A DNA stretch of 64,000 bases from Hormoscilla sp. GM7CHS1pb (GTDB taxonomy: Bacteria; Cyanobacteriota; Cyanobacteriia; Cyanobacteriales; Desertifilaceae). Position 1 is the first letter of the stretch. Each line of letters starts with the position of its first letter. This document shows, piece after piece, positions 46,709-55,964 of this stretch. The DNA lies in NCBI GenBank assembly GCA_014323675.1, contig JACONN010000002.1, forward strand, positions 2,214,001-2,278,000, given 5' to 3'. Made by a program: the position numbers and the translations under genes. The notes under the pieces were generated by a model. It had not been told where the DNA came from, made no database searches, and saw only the letters and a list, made by a program, of their open reading frames with translations.

Positions 46709-48232
46709 GACCAGAAGTTGCCCACCGACGCATAGAGTCTTTTGCCAAACGCTTTGGCGAAGCCCCCCTGCATTTGTGCTATCATGGGGCTTTTCCCTTG
46801 GCGCTGACACCGAATTTGTTGTACTGTCTGTGGGCTAATTTCAAGCGGGACATTCACGGACAAGTGTTAGAAATACCTTGGGTGGCAGTGGCAGATTTGC
46901 TGCTTTCTCCTCTGTGCGATGAAGTGGGAGAGGAACTCTATGAGATGGATGGGGCGGTGCGAAATCTGCTGCTGGCGAGATTGAAGGAAAATTCAAGGTT
47001 TGGGGAAAAGCGGATAAATGAGTTGTCTGAGTTTTTGCTCGCCTACGTGCAGCAGCAATTGAGAAGTCATGACCCCGACCTGCGGGACTTTGCCGAGGCG
47101 CAGAAATGGACAGCTTTAGCATATGTGCGACCGAGTAAAGCGGCGCGGGAATTGGCATGAGCTTAGAAGAAAGCGTATCAGGGAAGATAGGATAGAATTG
47201 GTGCGGGTGGCGTCAATGGTGGAAACTTTTGCGGAGCCGTTGGCGGGGTTTGACCCGCTGTTGGTTTATGCTCGTGGGATGGAGAAGTTTGTGCATGATG
47301 ATTGGGAGGGTGCAGTTGCGGAATTCGATAAGGTGAGTGGAGGCGATCGGAAATTTCAGGTTGCTGGAATAAATTTGCCTATTCCAGAATCGATACCTGA
47401 ATTCCCTAATATTATACCTATAGTTGCCGAGTCTAAGCCATTGCTGATAAACTCAGATGTATTAGAAATCAAGGACATCACACAGAAGCCGTCCTATTTG
47501 CCAAGCAAAAAACTGTATAACAGGGACGTTTATATGCTCATCGATCGGAGTGGGTCTATGGCTAGAAAAGATCCAGAATTTGATGGTAAGAGACGGTGGT
47601 AAATTCTTCCAGAAGTCCTAAAAGATCATATTTATGTCATTCTCAACGCAACTAGCCTGGATGGGGAAAAATTTGCCGATGAGGTGTATCTCACCTTTTT
47701 TAGCCCGAACAGACCGTCTCACCTAATGCTGTCTATTACAGACCCTTTGCAAGTGGAATCAGTCTTTATTGAAAACAGGCCAGATAGTTCTACTTTTATC
47801 ATCCCCACGCTTGTGCAAGTAATAGATCATTGGTTTGCTAATCGAACAAGGAATAAAGGATGGTTTATAATAATATACACAGATGGTGATTTTGACGATC
47901 TCGATCGATTTGTCCAATTAGTTGAATCGACCTGTAGTAAGTTGAGCAATCAAGACCATCTGAAAATTGTAATAATCGGTATTGGTAGTGATTTCGATCC
48001 AAGGTTTTACATAAAACTAGATGTAAATATTAATAGATTCTTGGATCGAAATGGACGAGATTGCAATATTGTTGCTTTCGATTCTTTAACTAGAATGGAC
48101 AGCATCATCGAACTTCTTGACCGTCACCCAGAAGCGGGTTTACCTAGATGGGCGAGAGAAGAGTATCCAGAGTTATTTTATCAAAAAAATCGATATGATA
48201 ACAGATTTAGCGTCAAGGCTACCTCGGCTTAA
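46705..48232 (+). pseudogene. vWA-domain protein with several frame lesions
   Basis: Three pieces in order. 46705-47160: MRPEVAHRRIESFAKRFGEAPLHLCYHGAFPLALTP, a helical domain seen in cyanobacterial vWA/NTPase-linked proteins. After a shift near 47145: IELVRVASMVETFAEPLAGFDPLLVYARGM. Then the vWA strand VYMLIDRSGSMARKDP (MIDAS DxSGS), a TAA after KRRW at about 47600 in phase with ILPEVLKDHIYVILNATS, and the rest of the domain to 48232. A GAA to TAA change would explain the stop. Original length about 510 residues. Confidence 0.7.
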
Positions 48233-48307
48233 ATTAAGCTGCCTGTAGTTTCGCGCGGTGAGGCGATCGCCCTATCGGGGGTGCGATCGCCTGATTTTTC
48301 CTCACAA

Positions 48308-48571
48308 TTATGATGAGGGTGGAACTAGAGGATGGATCAGAACGTCTCGCATCCCAGCCATTTGTCGCCACGAGATTTCTGGATGGTTTGTTCTGAATTC
48401 TTCCGAGATTCGCTTAGTCGCCTCTCCAATAATTTCCAGTTGGCGAATGACGGCAGAATTACGCATCATATCTGTTTCAAACATATCTGGATCGGCACCT
48501 TCCACAAAACTACGCACCAGTTGTGCTGCTGCCAAAATATCTACAAGATAACTGAGATCATTAGACGGCAT
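48308..48571 (-). CDS. HEPN-domain toxin (HepT-like), C-terminus altered
   Basis: From ATG 48571: MPSNDLSYLVDILAAAQLVRSFVEGAD ... RNSAVIRQLEIIGEATKRISEEF, and the RNase motif RDVLIH (Rx4H). Family members continue after this motif with about 15-20 residues including a conserved Tyr that is AMPylated by the partner (HxxY-type, as in RDVLIHxY); here the end is PLVPPSS, so the modified site seems lost. It overlaps the MNT gene by 11 bp. Confidence 0.78.
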   Translation of the reverse strand: MPSNDLSYLVDILAAAQLVRSFVEGADPDMFETDMMRNSAVIRQLEIIGEATKRISEEFRTNHPEISWRQMAGMRDVLIHPLVPPSS

Positions 48572-48875
48572 AAACAACCTCCGCAGACTCAAGAATAGCT
48601 TTCTTGCGAATATAATTGCGGCTGTGTTCAATACCTCGGCGACTGACTAAATCTACTTTCCGCCCAAAGATAGCCACTAACTCATCTTGCATATCTACAT
48701 GATCGAACAAAGTCCATTTGGCGTCTGTGGCAAAATTCACTAAAACATCAATGTCACTGTCCGGGCGGAAATCATCCCGCAACACCGAACCAAATAAGGC
48801 AAATTCTGTTATTTTCCAGCCTTGACAGAATTCGGCTATTTTCTCTCTGGGGATTTCGATATTTTTTTCCAGCAT
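48561..48875 (-). CDS. mntA: MNT-type nucleotidyltransferase antitoxin (MntA-like)
   Basis: 104 residues with FALFGSVLRDDFRPDSDIDVLV (GSx10DxD) and KVDLVSRRGIEHSRNYIRKKAIL. It is the antitoxin of the HEPN/MNT type VII module and sits upstream of and overlapping the HEPN gene. Very similar to the solo gene at 32492-32824. Confidence 0.87.
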   Translation of the reverse strand: MLEKNIEIPREKIAEFCQGWKITEFALFGSVLRDDFRPDSDIDVLVNFATDAKWTLFDHVDMQDELVAIFGRKVDLVSRRGIEHSRNYIRKKAILESAEVVYAV

Positions 48876-49156
48876 TCTCTTTTCCTCTCAACTCAGTAGG
48901 GTGAGCACCGCCCACCAGCACATTCGATCGCCCCAGTAGGCGTTTTTTCATCTTAACATATGGATATGGCTTTGGCACAAATTTAATCCCGATCGCCCTC
49001 TCGGGGGTGCGATCGCCTAATTATGGTCCGGGACGGGGGCGATCGCGCATATGCCAGAAACCGGGTTTCTTTACAAAATCTGTCCCTATTAGCCCAAATT
49101 ATTGCAGAAATCCGGTTTCTTGGTCTGAGGGTCCACCGAGGCGATCGCCCGATAAT
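48876..49156. other. Spacer rich in HIP1-like sites and AGAAACC palindromes
   Basis: Several GCGATCGC sites within 130 bp and AGAAACCGGGTTTCT (49056-49070), followed by AGAAATCCGGTTTCTT. No gene is seen. Confidence 0.5.
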
Positions 49157-50429
49157 CTAAAAAATAAAAATCAGCCGGACCTCCCAAGTATTTAATTCTT
49201 TTCTGACAATTTCAATCTGACGCAGGAATTCCCGAAAGTAAAATCTCCTCTCTGACTCCGACAAGTCTAACCAAAATTGCGGGATGGAAACTGCCTCCGC
49301 CACCGATCGCAAATTTACAGGCGGTAACTCCGCCATCCGCCCTTGCAGTTCCGCAATTTCCGCGCGCAGTTTGTAAGCCCTGATCGCCCCTGTTTCTGCA
49401 TCTAATATGCCATTTTCTATCAGATTTGGCAACTGCTTGAGGATCTCTTCCTGACGCCCGATCGCCTCTTGAATTTCGGACTTAACTGGGGACATATCCA
49501 GCATTTGTAAACCCCCGATCGCCCCTTGCAAATCCCGACAAATTGCCGCAATAGTCTCTTGCAATACTAACTCATAATGCAGGGATTTGCACTTAGGCTG
49601 TTGGGGACAGTTAAGGGGACGCAAATAGAGATATTCTTGTTCTTTTCGATACTGCGCGACTCTCGTAACCGTCATCTGGGAATGGCACGACCCGCAGACC
49701 ACCAAACCCGCCAAAGAACGGGGTACACTAGCAGTCCGAGGCGGCAGGAGGCGGTTGCGACGCAAGATTCTGTCTACCTGGGCAGCCTCTTCTCGTGAAA
49801 TAATTGCTACATGGGTATCCGAGATAATCTCATCTCGGAAAGCCGTATCCCCCGATAGACAGGATTAGTCAGCCACCGCCTTCCTGTAGAAACCGATATC
49901 TTCTTGCCATATCTCTTCTCCAAATAGCGCACCGCACCCCGCAAGGAACCATATAGCAGAAATTGTTCAAAAAAATCCTTCACTGCTGACGCCGCCGCCC
50001 GATCGATCGCATAGCTATTTTTACCTCGCTTGTATCCGTATGGCACTTTACCCGGTGGCGGTTTGGCCTGGAGGCGGTTGCGGGCATGTCCTTGACGAAT
50101 GCGGCGACTGCGCTGGTAATATTGTATTTCCCGTAGCAGTTGCAGGATATCTTTGCGGTTGGCCTCTGACTCTGTGGTAATAATATTAATGCCGAGGGAT
50201 TCTAGTTCCTCCAAATGTGAATTTACTTCCTCCACCGAGTCCCCCAATTCTTCCCAGCGTCGAATTAACAGATAAGTCGCGGGTTCGGTCCGACAGTCAC
50301 TCAATAATTCCTGCAACTGTTGACGCCCCCCTAAATCTGTATAGACCCGATCGACCTCCCAACCCCAAACCCAGGGTCCAGGGGCGGTTCTAACAAAGGG
50401 TCGCAGTAGGAATAGGCAATGATTTTCAT
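49157..50429 (-). CDS. XisF-like serine site-specific recombinase, frame broken twice
   Basis: Start ATG 50429 (MKIIAYSYCDPLLEPPLDP). One base missing at 50374-50376 separates this from WVWGWEVDRVYTDLGGRQQLQELL. The second part carries QRSRRIRQGHARNRLQAKPPPGKVPYGYKRG and STGRRWLTNPVYRG. At 49849-49853 (five C, six needed) the frame slips again before DTHVAIISREEAAQVDRILRRNR, a zinc-ribbon-like segment (VVCGSCHSQM) and the end LIFIF. Restored, about 424 residues, the usual size of the large cyanobacterial serine recombinase related to XisF. It would cut and rejoin DNA; no attachment site was recognised. Confidence 0.82.
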
Positions 50430-50821
50430 ATGTGAAAGGTCAGAGGTTATTGGTAAGCTAGCTGCATATGGCTGGCGCCACGCTGCGCGATCGGTGGTAA
50501 TGTTAATAAATCTTAAAATATAGGACGCTCGTCTTGACGATGGCATAGGATTAATTATAGTCCTAAAAGAGATAAGCGGGTGCATCTCAATGCATGACAT
50601 CGTAGGTTGGGTTGACGTTAGGAAACCCAACAAGTCCAACACACGCTTCGCTAACAACATATCTTTGTTGGGTTGAGGCACGAAACCCAACCTACGACAT
50701 TAATATTTTTGCAAATATGAGATTCACCCAGATAATCAGCATGGAACTGCTACGAAGGAGAGACGATCGCCCCTCACCAGAAAGGCGATCGCCCCTATTC
50801 CCATATCCTCTCTTTACCTTA
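50430..50821. other. Spacer with dispersed repeats
   Basis: Contains CTGGCGCCACGCTGCGCGAT with GTAATGTTAAT (about 50468-50507), and a full-length GTAGGTTGGGTT ... AACCCAACCTAC element at about 50602-50697. No gene is seen. Confidence 0.6.
50602..50697. repeat. Full-length GTAGGTTGGGTT palindromic repeat
   Basis: Ends GTAGGTTGGGTTGACGTTAG and CGAAACCCAACCTAC with an inner AACACACGCTTCGCTAACAAC. It is close to the element at about 2290-2383 and could be a non-autonomous mobile unit. Confidence 0.8.
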
Positions 50822-51469
50822 TCATTGCCAAGCCAACTGACCGAGACGCTTAAGGATCCTGAGAACACTGTACAAGTCATTGCCGCGATTAGTCAGCGAG
50901 AAGTTATTAGAAACAGCGTACTTTGTTCCTGACTGTTTGGTCAACTTCAGAAAAATAAAGTTAGTACCATTGGTAATTAATCCAAAGGAAGGTTTTTCAG
51001 GATGAGGGTTATCCAGCATCTCCGCTAAAATCTGTGGTTTTCCTGCTTCCAAGGATAACACATTCCGTTCCGACTTGATGACGAGAACACATAAACGATC
51101 GTGCAACACCAAGACATCGATATTTCCCTGAATCACCTCATCAGAGTCCTCAACAAAGATTTCCATCGATGGTTTGCTATCAATTTCAAAAGGGGGTCGA
51201 TAAAAACCTGCCAATTCCAGTAACCGAGATACCACCACCATCTTGACAATGTATTTCATCATCGTCGGACGGAGTTCGGCTAAATAAAGATAGTCACACT
51301 CGATCTGGTCTAGCGTTTGCTTTTCTGTATCCGAAAGTTCGGCCAAGTCCGTTAACCACTCGGTAAAAAAATGCTCGTCCGCCGTCCGTTGCAGATTGAA
51401 TTTTTCTCTGAGGTAGGTTAGAGTTACTTTACTCCCTTGAATTGAAGGGAAGTCATGATTATCCCTCAC
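50822..51469 (-). CDS. Restriction-type nuclease-like protein, tandem copy 1
   Basis: 215 residues: SKVTLTYLREKFNLQRTADEHFFTEWLTDL, MEIFVEDSDEVIQGNIDVLVLHDRLCVLVIKSERNVLSLEAGKPQILAEML. The block GNIDVLVLH ... LVIKSER recalls the PD-(D/E)xK core of HsdR N-terminal domains, but the usual ExK is altered to IKSER. Cyanobacterial relatives are often annotated as type I restriction R subunits although they lack helicase domains. Function unknown. Confidence 0.7.
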   Translation of the reverse strand: MRDNHDFPSIQGSKVTLTYLREKFNLQRTADEHFFTEWLTDLAELSDTEKQTLDQIECDYLYLAELRPTMMKYIVKMVVVSRLLELAGFYRPPFEIDSKPSMEIFVEDSDEVIQGNIDVLVLHDRLCVLVIKSERNVLSLEAGKPQILAEMLDNPHPEKPSFGLITNGTNFIFLKLTKQSGTKYAVSNNFSLTNRGNDLYSVLRILKRLGQLAWQ

Positions 51470-51557
51470 TTAGTTTAATGATATTGTCATTTACTCTGGG
51501 CTTTAGCCCCTAATATAAAGGCGATCGCCCCTATTCCCATCTCCTCTCTTTACCAGA

Positions 51558-52178
51558 TCATTGCAAAGCCAACTGACCGAGATGCTTAAGGATCCTGAGA
51601 ACACTGTGCAAGTCATTCTCTCGTCCGATCGCGAAATCATGGGAGGTTGCGTATACAGTAGTTGCTTGCTTCATCAACTTGAAAAAACTGAAGTAATTCC
51701 CATTGGTAATTAATCCAAAGGAAGGTTTTTCAGGATGAGTGTTATCCAGCATCTCAGCTAAAATCTGTGGTTTTCCTGCTTCCAAGGATAGCGCATTCCG
51801 TTCTCGGATGACGAAAACAGATAAATGCTTGTGCAACACCAAGACATCGATATTTCCCTGAATCACATCATCGGAGTCTTCAACAAAGATTTCCATCGAT
51901 GGTTTGCTATCAATTTCAAAAGGGGGTCGATAAAAACATGCCAATTCCAGTAACCGAGATACCACAATCTTGACAATGTATTTCATCATCATCGGACGGA
52001 GTTCTGCCAAGTAAAGATAATTGCTTTTTACTCGGTCTAATGCTTGCTTTTCCTCATCGGATAATTCTGGCAAGTCCGTTAACCATTCCGTAAAAAAACT
52101 TTCATCCGCCGTCCGTTGCAGATTGAATTTTTCTCTGAGATAGGTTAGAGTTACTTTACTGGCTTGAATTGTTGTCAT
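51558..52178 (-). CDS. Restriction-type nuclease-like protein, tandem copy 2
   Basis: 206 residues, the same family as the next gene downstream, with about three-quarters identity by eye (FFTEWLTDLPELSDEEKQAL, GNIDVLVLHKHLSVFVIRERNALSLEAGKPQ). The block VFVIRERN replaces an ExK. The spacer between the copies repeats the 3' end context (AGGCGATCGCCCCTATTCCC). Its start overlaps the end of the VOC gene by 4 bp. Confidence 0.7.
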   Translation of the reverse strand: MTTIQASKVTLTYLREKFNLQRTADESFFTEWLTDLPELSDEEKQALDRVKSNYLYLAELRPMMMKYIVKIVVSRLLELACFYRPPFEIDSKPSMEIFVEDSDDVIQGNIDVLVLHKHLSVFVIRERNALSLEAGKPQILAEMLDNTHPEKPSFGLITNGNYFSFFKLMKQATTVYATSHDFAIGRENDLHSVLRILKHLGQLALQ

Positions 52179-52537
52179 ACCTCACTTAGTTCAATGATAT
52201 TCCCATCGGGGTCTTGGGTAAACAGGGCCGCCCGACCCGATGCACTCATCTGGATCGGACAACCGTTAGCTAGCAGCCGCTGTTTCGTCTCATCCAAAGA
52301 AGCAACAGAAAAGGCCAGGTGCTGGTTCCGTCCCCATTTTTCGGCGTTCCACAGCGCGATCGCGACATCTGGGTTCTCAATTAAGTGAATTTGGAAATTG
52401 CCAATTTGATACCAGGCACCCGTGAATTTGAGCTGACGATCGACCTTAGGCAATCCCAGCACCTTACCATAAAACTGTTCTGCCCGTTCCAGGTCAGACA
52501 CGAGGATAGCTGCATGGAGACATTGAGTAATTTGCAT
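52175..52537 (-). CDS. VOC-family (glyoxalase-like) protein
   Basis: 120 residues: CLHAAILVSDLERAEQFYGKVLGLPKVDR, WYQIGNFQIHLIENPD, HLAFSVASLDETKQRLLANG, AALFTQDPDGNIIELSEV. Two beta-alpha-beta-beta-beta units with metal ligands H8, H50-region and E117. Such small metalloenzymes include lyases and dioxygenases; substrate unknown. Conserved in cyanobacteria. Confidence 0.88.
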   Translation of the reverse strand: MQITQCLHAAILVSDLERAEQFYGKVLGLPKVDRQLKFTGAWYQIGNFQIHLIENPDVAIALWNAEKWGRNQHLAFSVASLDETKQRLLANGCPIQMSASGRAALFTQDPDGNIIELSEV

Positions 52538-52595
52538 CTTGATTAAATTAACCCTTTAATGTCAGTATATCTTCAGGAATAACACAGATAAGACT

Positions 52596-53290
52596 ATGAA
52601 AGACAAACAAGTTTTAATCCCAGGCGGTACGGGCGGTTTAGGCATCGGCGTGGTCCCCCTGGCTCTCGCCCGAGGTGCCCAGGTAACCATTCCCTATCGC
52701 ACTCAAACACATGTCGATCGCCTCAAAAGCATTTTACCAGCCGCCGACTTCGCGAAGATCCGGTTTGTAGACCTCGACCTCACCCAGGAACCAGCGGTAG
52801 AACAACTAGTGAACGATATGGGACGAGTAGATGTTTTACTGCATCTGGTGGGGGGCTTTTCCATGGGCAAAACCCACGAATACAGCTATCAACATTGGAA
52901 ACAAGACTTTGACTTAAACTTGCATAGTACATTCTTGACCTGCAAACACAGCTTGCGGAAAATGCTAGCATATGGCTATGGTCGCATTGTCACCATCGGA
53001 TCCCGGGGGGCCGTGGAACCCGCAGCACAGATGGCATCCTATGGGGCTCAAAGGCAGCAGTCATCGCCCTCACCCAGGCGATCGCCGACGAAACCAAGGG
53101 CACCAACATCACCGCCAATGTCGTGCTTCCCAGCATATTTGATACTCCCAGTAACCGGGAAGCTATGGGTATTGAAAATGCTGGAAACTGGGTAAAACCC
53201 GAATCATTAGCGGAAGTTATCTGCTTTCTCGCCTCGGAAGCAGCAGCAGATGTCCGAGGTGCCCTCATCCCCGTTTATGGCAGCATCTAA
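52596..53290 (+). CDS. SDR-family oxidoreductase, one-base shift in the middle
   Basis: The first phase gives MKDKQVLIPGGTGGLGIGV (Rossmann TGxxxGxG variant), IPYRTQTHVDRL, VDVLLHLVGGFSMGKT and IVTIGSRGAVEPAAQMASYGA. At about 53046-53050 the frame slips; the other phase continues SKAAVIALTQAIADETKGTNITANVVLPSIFDTPSNREAMG and ends RGALIPVYGSI at 53290. Joined, YGASK forms the YxxxK active site and the length is 231 residues. Probably NAD(P)H-dependent; substrate unknown. Confidence 0.82.
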
Positions 53291-53413
53291 GCAATTCAAA
53301 ATTCTTTATTCAAAATTCATGCAGGGGGAAAGTCATTGATAGCAAAGGTTTCAGCATTGGGCTCCATGCAATTTAAATGCGCGACACCATTCGCCATAGT
53401 TCGTAAAACCTTT

Positions 53414-53530
53414 GTTCGTAGTAAGGACTTTAGTCCTTATTGTTCGTAGTAAGGACTTTAGTCCTTATCTTATTGTTCGTAGTAAGGACTTTAGTCCTTG
53501 CGATCGGGAAGCACTTTAGTACTTACTACA
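53414..53530. repeat. Three tandem copies of GTTCGTAGTAAGGACTTTAG
   Basis: Each copy is GTTCGTAGTAAGGACTTTAG followed by TCCTTA, containing the palindrome AAGGACTTTAGTCCTT, and a diverged inverse half (CTTTAGTACTTACTACAAAC) closes the block. Related units lie at 32854 and, as GTAGTGAGGA, at 41358. The block reaches the 3' end of the transporter gene. Confidence 0.85.
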
Positions 53531-55768
53531 AACCTTTACTTTTGACTCGGCGTACCTTCGGTGAGAACCTCCTCAAAGGCAAAACCAGGGCCGCCAGCAC
53601 GAACACCGTCGTCGGCAGACCCGCAGTGCGGGCTTGCAAGCCTTCATAATATTGAGTGTAATTATCTCTTGGCGTCGCCATGCCCAGGAAGATTAAGTCG
53701 GCATTCCGTGACGACTCGTGCAGAATCTCATCAAAGGGACGCCCCTCTGCCACTAGGACTTGTGAAACAGCCCCAATGCGTAGCTGTTTCATCAGATTAT
53801 CTACATTGATCTTAGCAGCTTGGGCCGCAGTCTCGTCAGGGACTACAAGCTTAAGATAAATCTCAGCATCATGCCAGTCGATATCAGTCCGCAGCAGATA
53901 GGCTAACAGTAGCATTAAACCCCCATTAGCTTGCAAACCTCCCCACCAGACATCAATGCGGCGGCGACCACCAAATCCCCGATCGCGATTTTCCCGAAAA
54001 ATCACCAGATTCCGCTTCGCCCGATGGATCTGGGCAATTAACTGACAGTATCCATCCCGCCTTTCGGGTGCCTCACTATCACCCAGCAAAATCGTGTTCG
54101 GGACCAGGGGCCCAACCCATAGGTTTCCACCAGTCGCAAGGCCCCCTCAAAAGGATCCGGCGCAGTTACCAACCGCACCAAGGCTTGCACTCCGCGCTTT
54201 TCGAGATAATCACGGATTTTTTCTTCACTCTCCGCCTGCTGACCAACATCCCGTTTACCGCTGGGCAATACGCTAGAAACCGTAATCAAACCTCGGTTGT
54301 GGGTCAGGGCATCTGCTAATTCAATTAAAGACCAGCGTTTTCGCGGTATGCCAGAAAGCACCAGAATATGCGGTCGCCAGTTCTTCGTGTCTTCCGCATG
54401 AGAGATCTGAAATATCCCTTCCCGCAACAGGGCCATCCATATTCCCCGTCGGGCATCCCCCCAAGTCGTTTGCAACTCCCGCCGTTGTAGCCAAAGGTAG
54501 ATCCCCAAAACAATCAATGCGGCCACTACTGTAGCAACCGCATTGATTAAAAACATGACAGCCATGCATCCGGTGGCCCCTAGCAGTGACAGTCCCCAAT
54601 GCACCCGAAAGGTGGGACGGAAGGAGGGACTTTGCAGGAAACCTTCGATACCCGCCGACACATTCAGTACCATATAGGTAGTCAGAAAGAACATCGTCAG
54701 CACCGGGGCGATTAAATTTAAGTCCCCGATGCTGACAACCGCGATCGCTACTCCCAAGGTAACAGCAGTACCGACACGGGGTTCGTCATTTCGCCCGCTA
54801 CCCGTGCCCAGAAAACCCAGCCAACGGGGCAATACCCCATCTCTGGCCAATGCCTGCAACACCCGAGGGGCACCCAGGATACTGCCCAGGGCGCTAGAGA
54901 GAGTCGCCCCCCATACCCCCAGCAAAATGGCTGGACCCCACAAGGCCATCTGCTGCATAATCAGAGGTTCTGCCATCAAGCTATTGGCATCTGCCCGCAT
55001 AGCCAGGAATATGGGCAAAATCATATAGATAACATAGCCCGTAGCCACCGCTGCCAGGGTGCCAGTGGGGATAGAACGAGTCGGGTCTCGCAGGTCTCCG
55101 GACATATTCACCCCCGACATGATGCCCGTCACGGCGGGGAAGAACACCGCAAACACAGTCCAAAATGGTTGAGAACCTTCTCCTGGTAAACCCCACAATC
55201 CCATGGTCGTCGGAGAAACTGGGTTTCCGAACAGCAAAGACAGCAGGGACAGGACGATCGCCCCCATAATAAAATATTGGGCCTTGATGGCGATGCTAGC
55301 CGAAGTCAGGGCCAGCACTGCTACAGCAATAGTGGTAATCAGGGCTACATACAGTTGATTCAATCCACCGAAGGTTTGCACCACACTCTCGGCAAAACCG
55401 ATGGTATAGAGGGCTACCGAAAGGGCTTGGGCAAAATAGAGGGGAATGCCCACCGCACCCCCCGTTTCAATGCCCAAGGAACGGCTAATCATATAATAGG
55501 CACCCCCTCCCCGCACAACCCGGTCGGTAGCGATCGCGCAGATCGACAGGGAGGTCAAAAAGGTAATTGATGTCGAGAGGGTAACGACGATCAGGGTGCC
55601 GATCAAGCCCACATTACCGACCACCCAGCCAAAGCGCAAGTACATGATCACGCCCAGGATGGTGAGGATCGATGGCGTATACACCCCACCGAACGTCCCT
55701 AAACCCGAACTGGCAGCTTCAGGAGGTTCGACCCTAGACTCGGCTCTGCGACCAAAAGGTAATTTCAT
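53526..55768 (-). CDS. Cation-chloride-cotransporter-like APC-superfamily permease, one-base shift
   Basis: About 747 residues when two phases are joined. The main part (55768-54038) begins MKLPFGRRAES, then LGTFGGVYTPSILTILGVIMYLRFGWVVGNVGL, GGGAYYMISRSLGIETGGAVGIPLYFAQ and VTGIMSGVNMSGDLRDPTRSIPTGTL: the twelve-helix core of the SLC12-like CCC family. A G run at 54107-54110 (four, five needed) precedes the rest, LVPNTILLGDSEAPERRDGY ... YEGLQARTAGLPTTVFVLA, a soluble C-terminal domain. Members move Na, K and Cl or amino acids; substrate unknown. Confidence 0.85.
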
Positions 55769-55964
55769 GGCAACAACCCCCTCGGGATTGGGCAGCTTAA
55801 ATCAGGAAGGCAGTTTCTACTATTAGATACTATGAAGATGGCCGTTAGTCAAGTCACCCTATGGATCCAATCCCTCCTGAGTCCTCCTACCGAGGGACAC
55901 AGATTCCCGACTTTATATTTCCTGCCTCGATCTTTCAAAATGTAGGTTTCACTTGGTTTTTGCT

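Noticed and set aside
46705..47160. Separate intact 151-residue gene
   Set aside because: The sequence continues in another frame as the same protein family, so it is the front of a broken vWA gene.
53414..53530. CRISPR array
   Set aside because: The repeats are palindromic, adjacent, and lack spacers of regular length; no cas gene is in the window.
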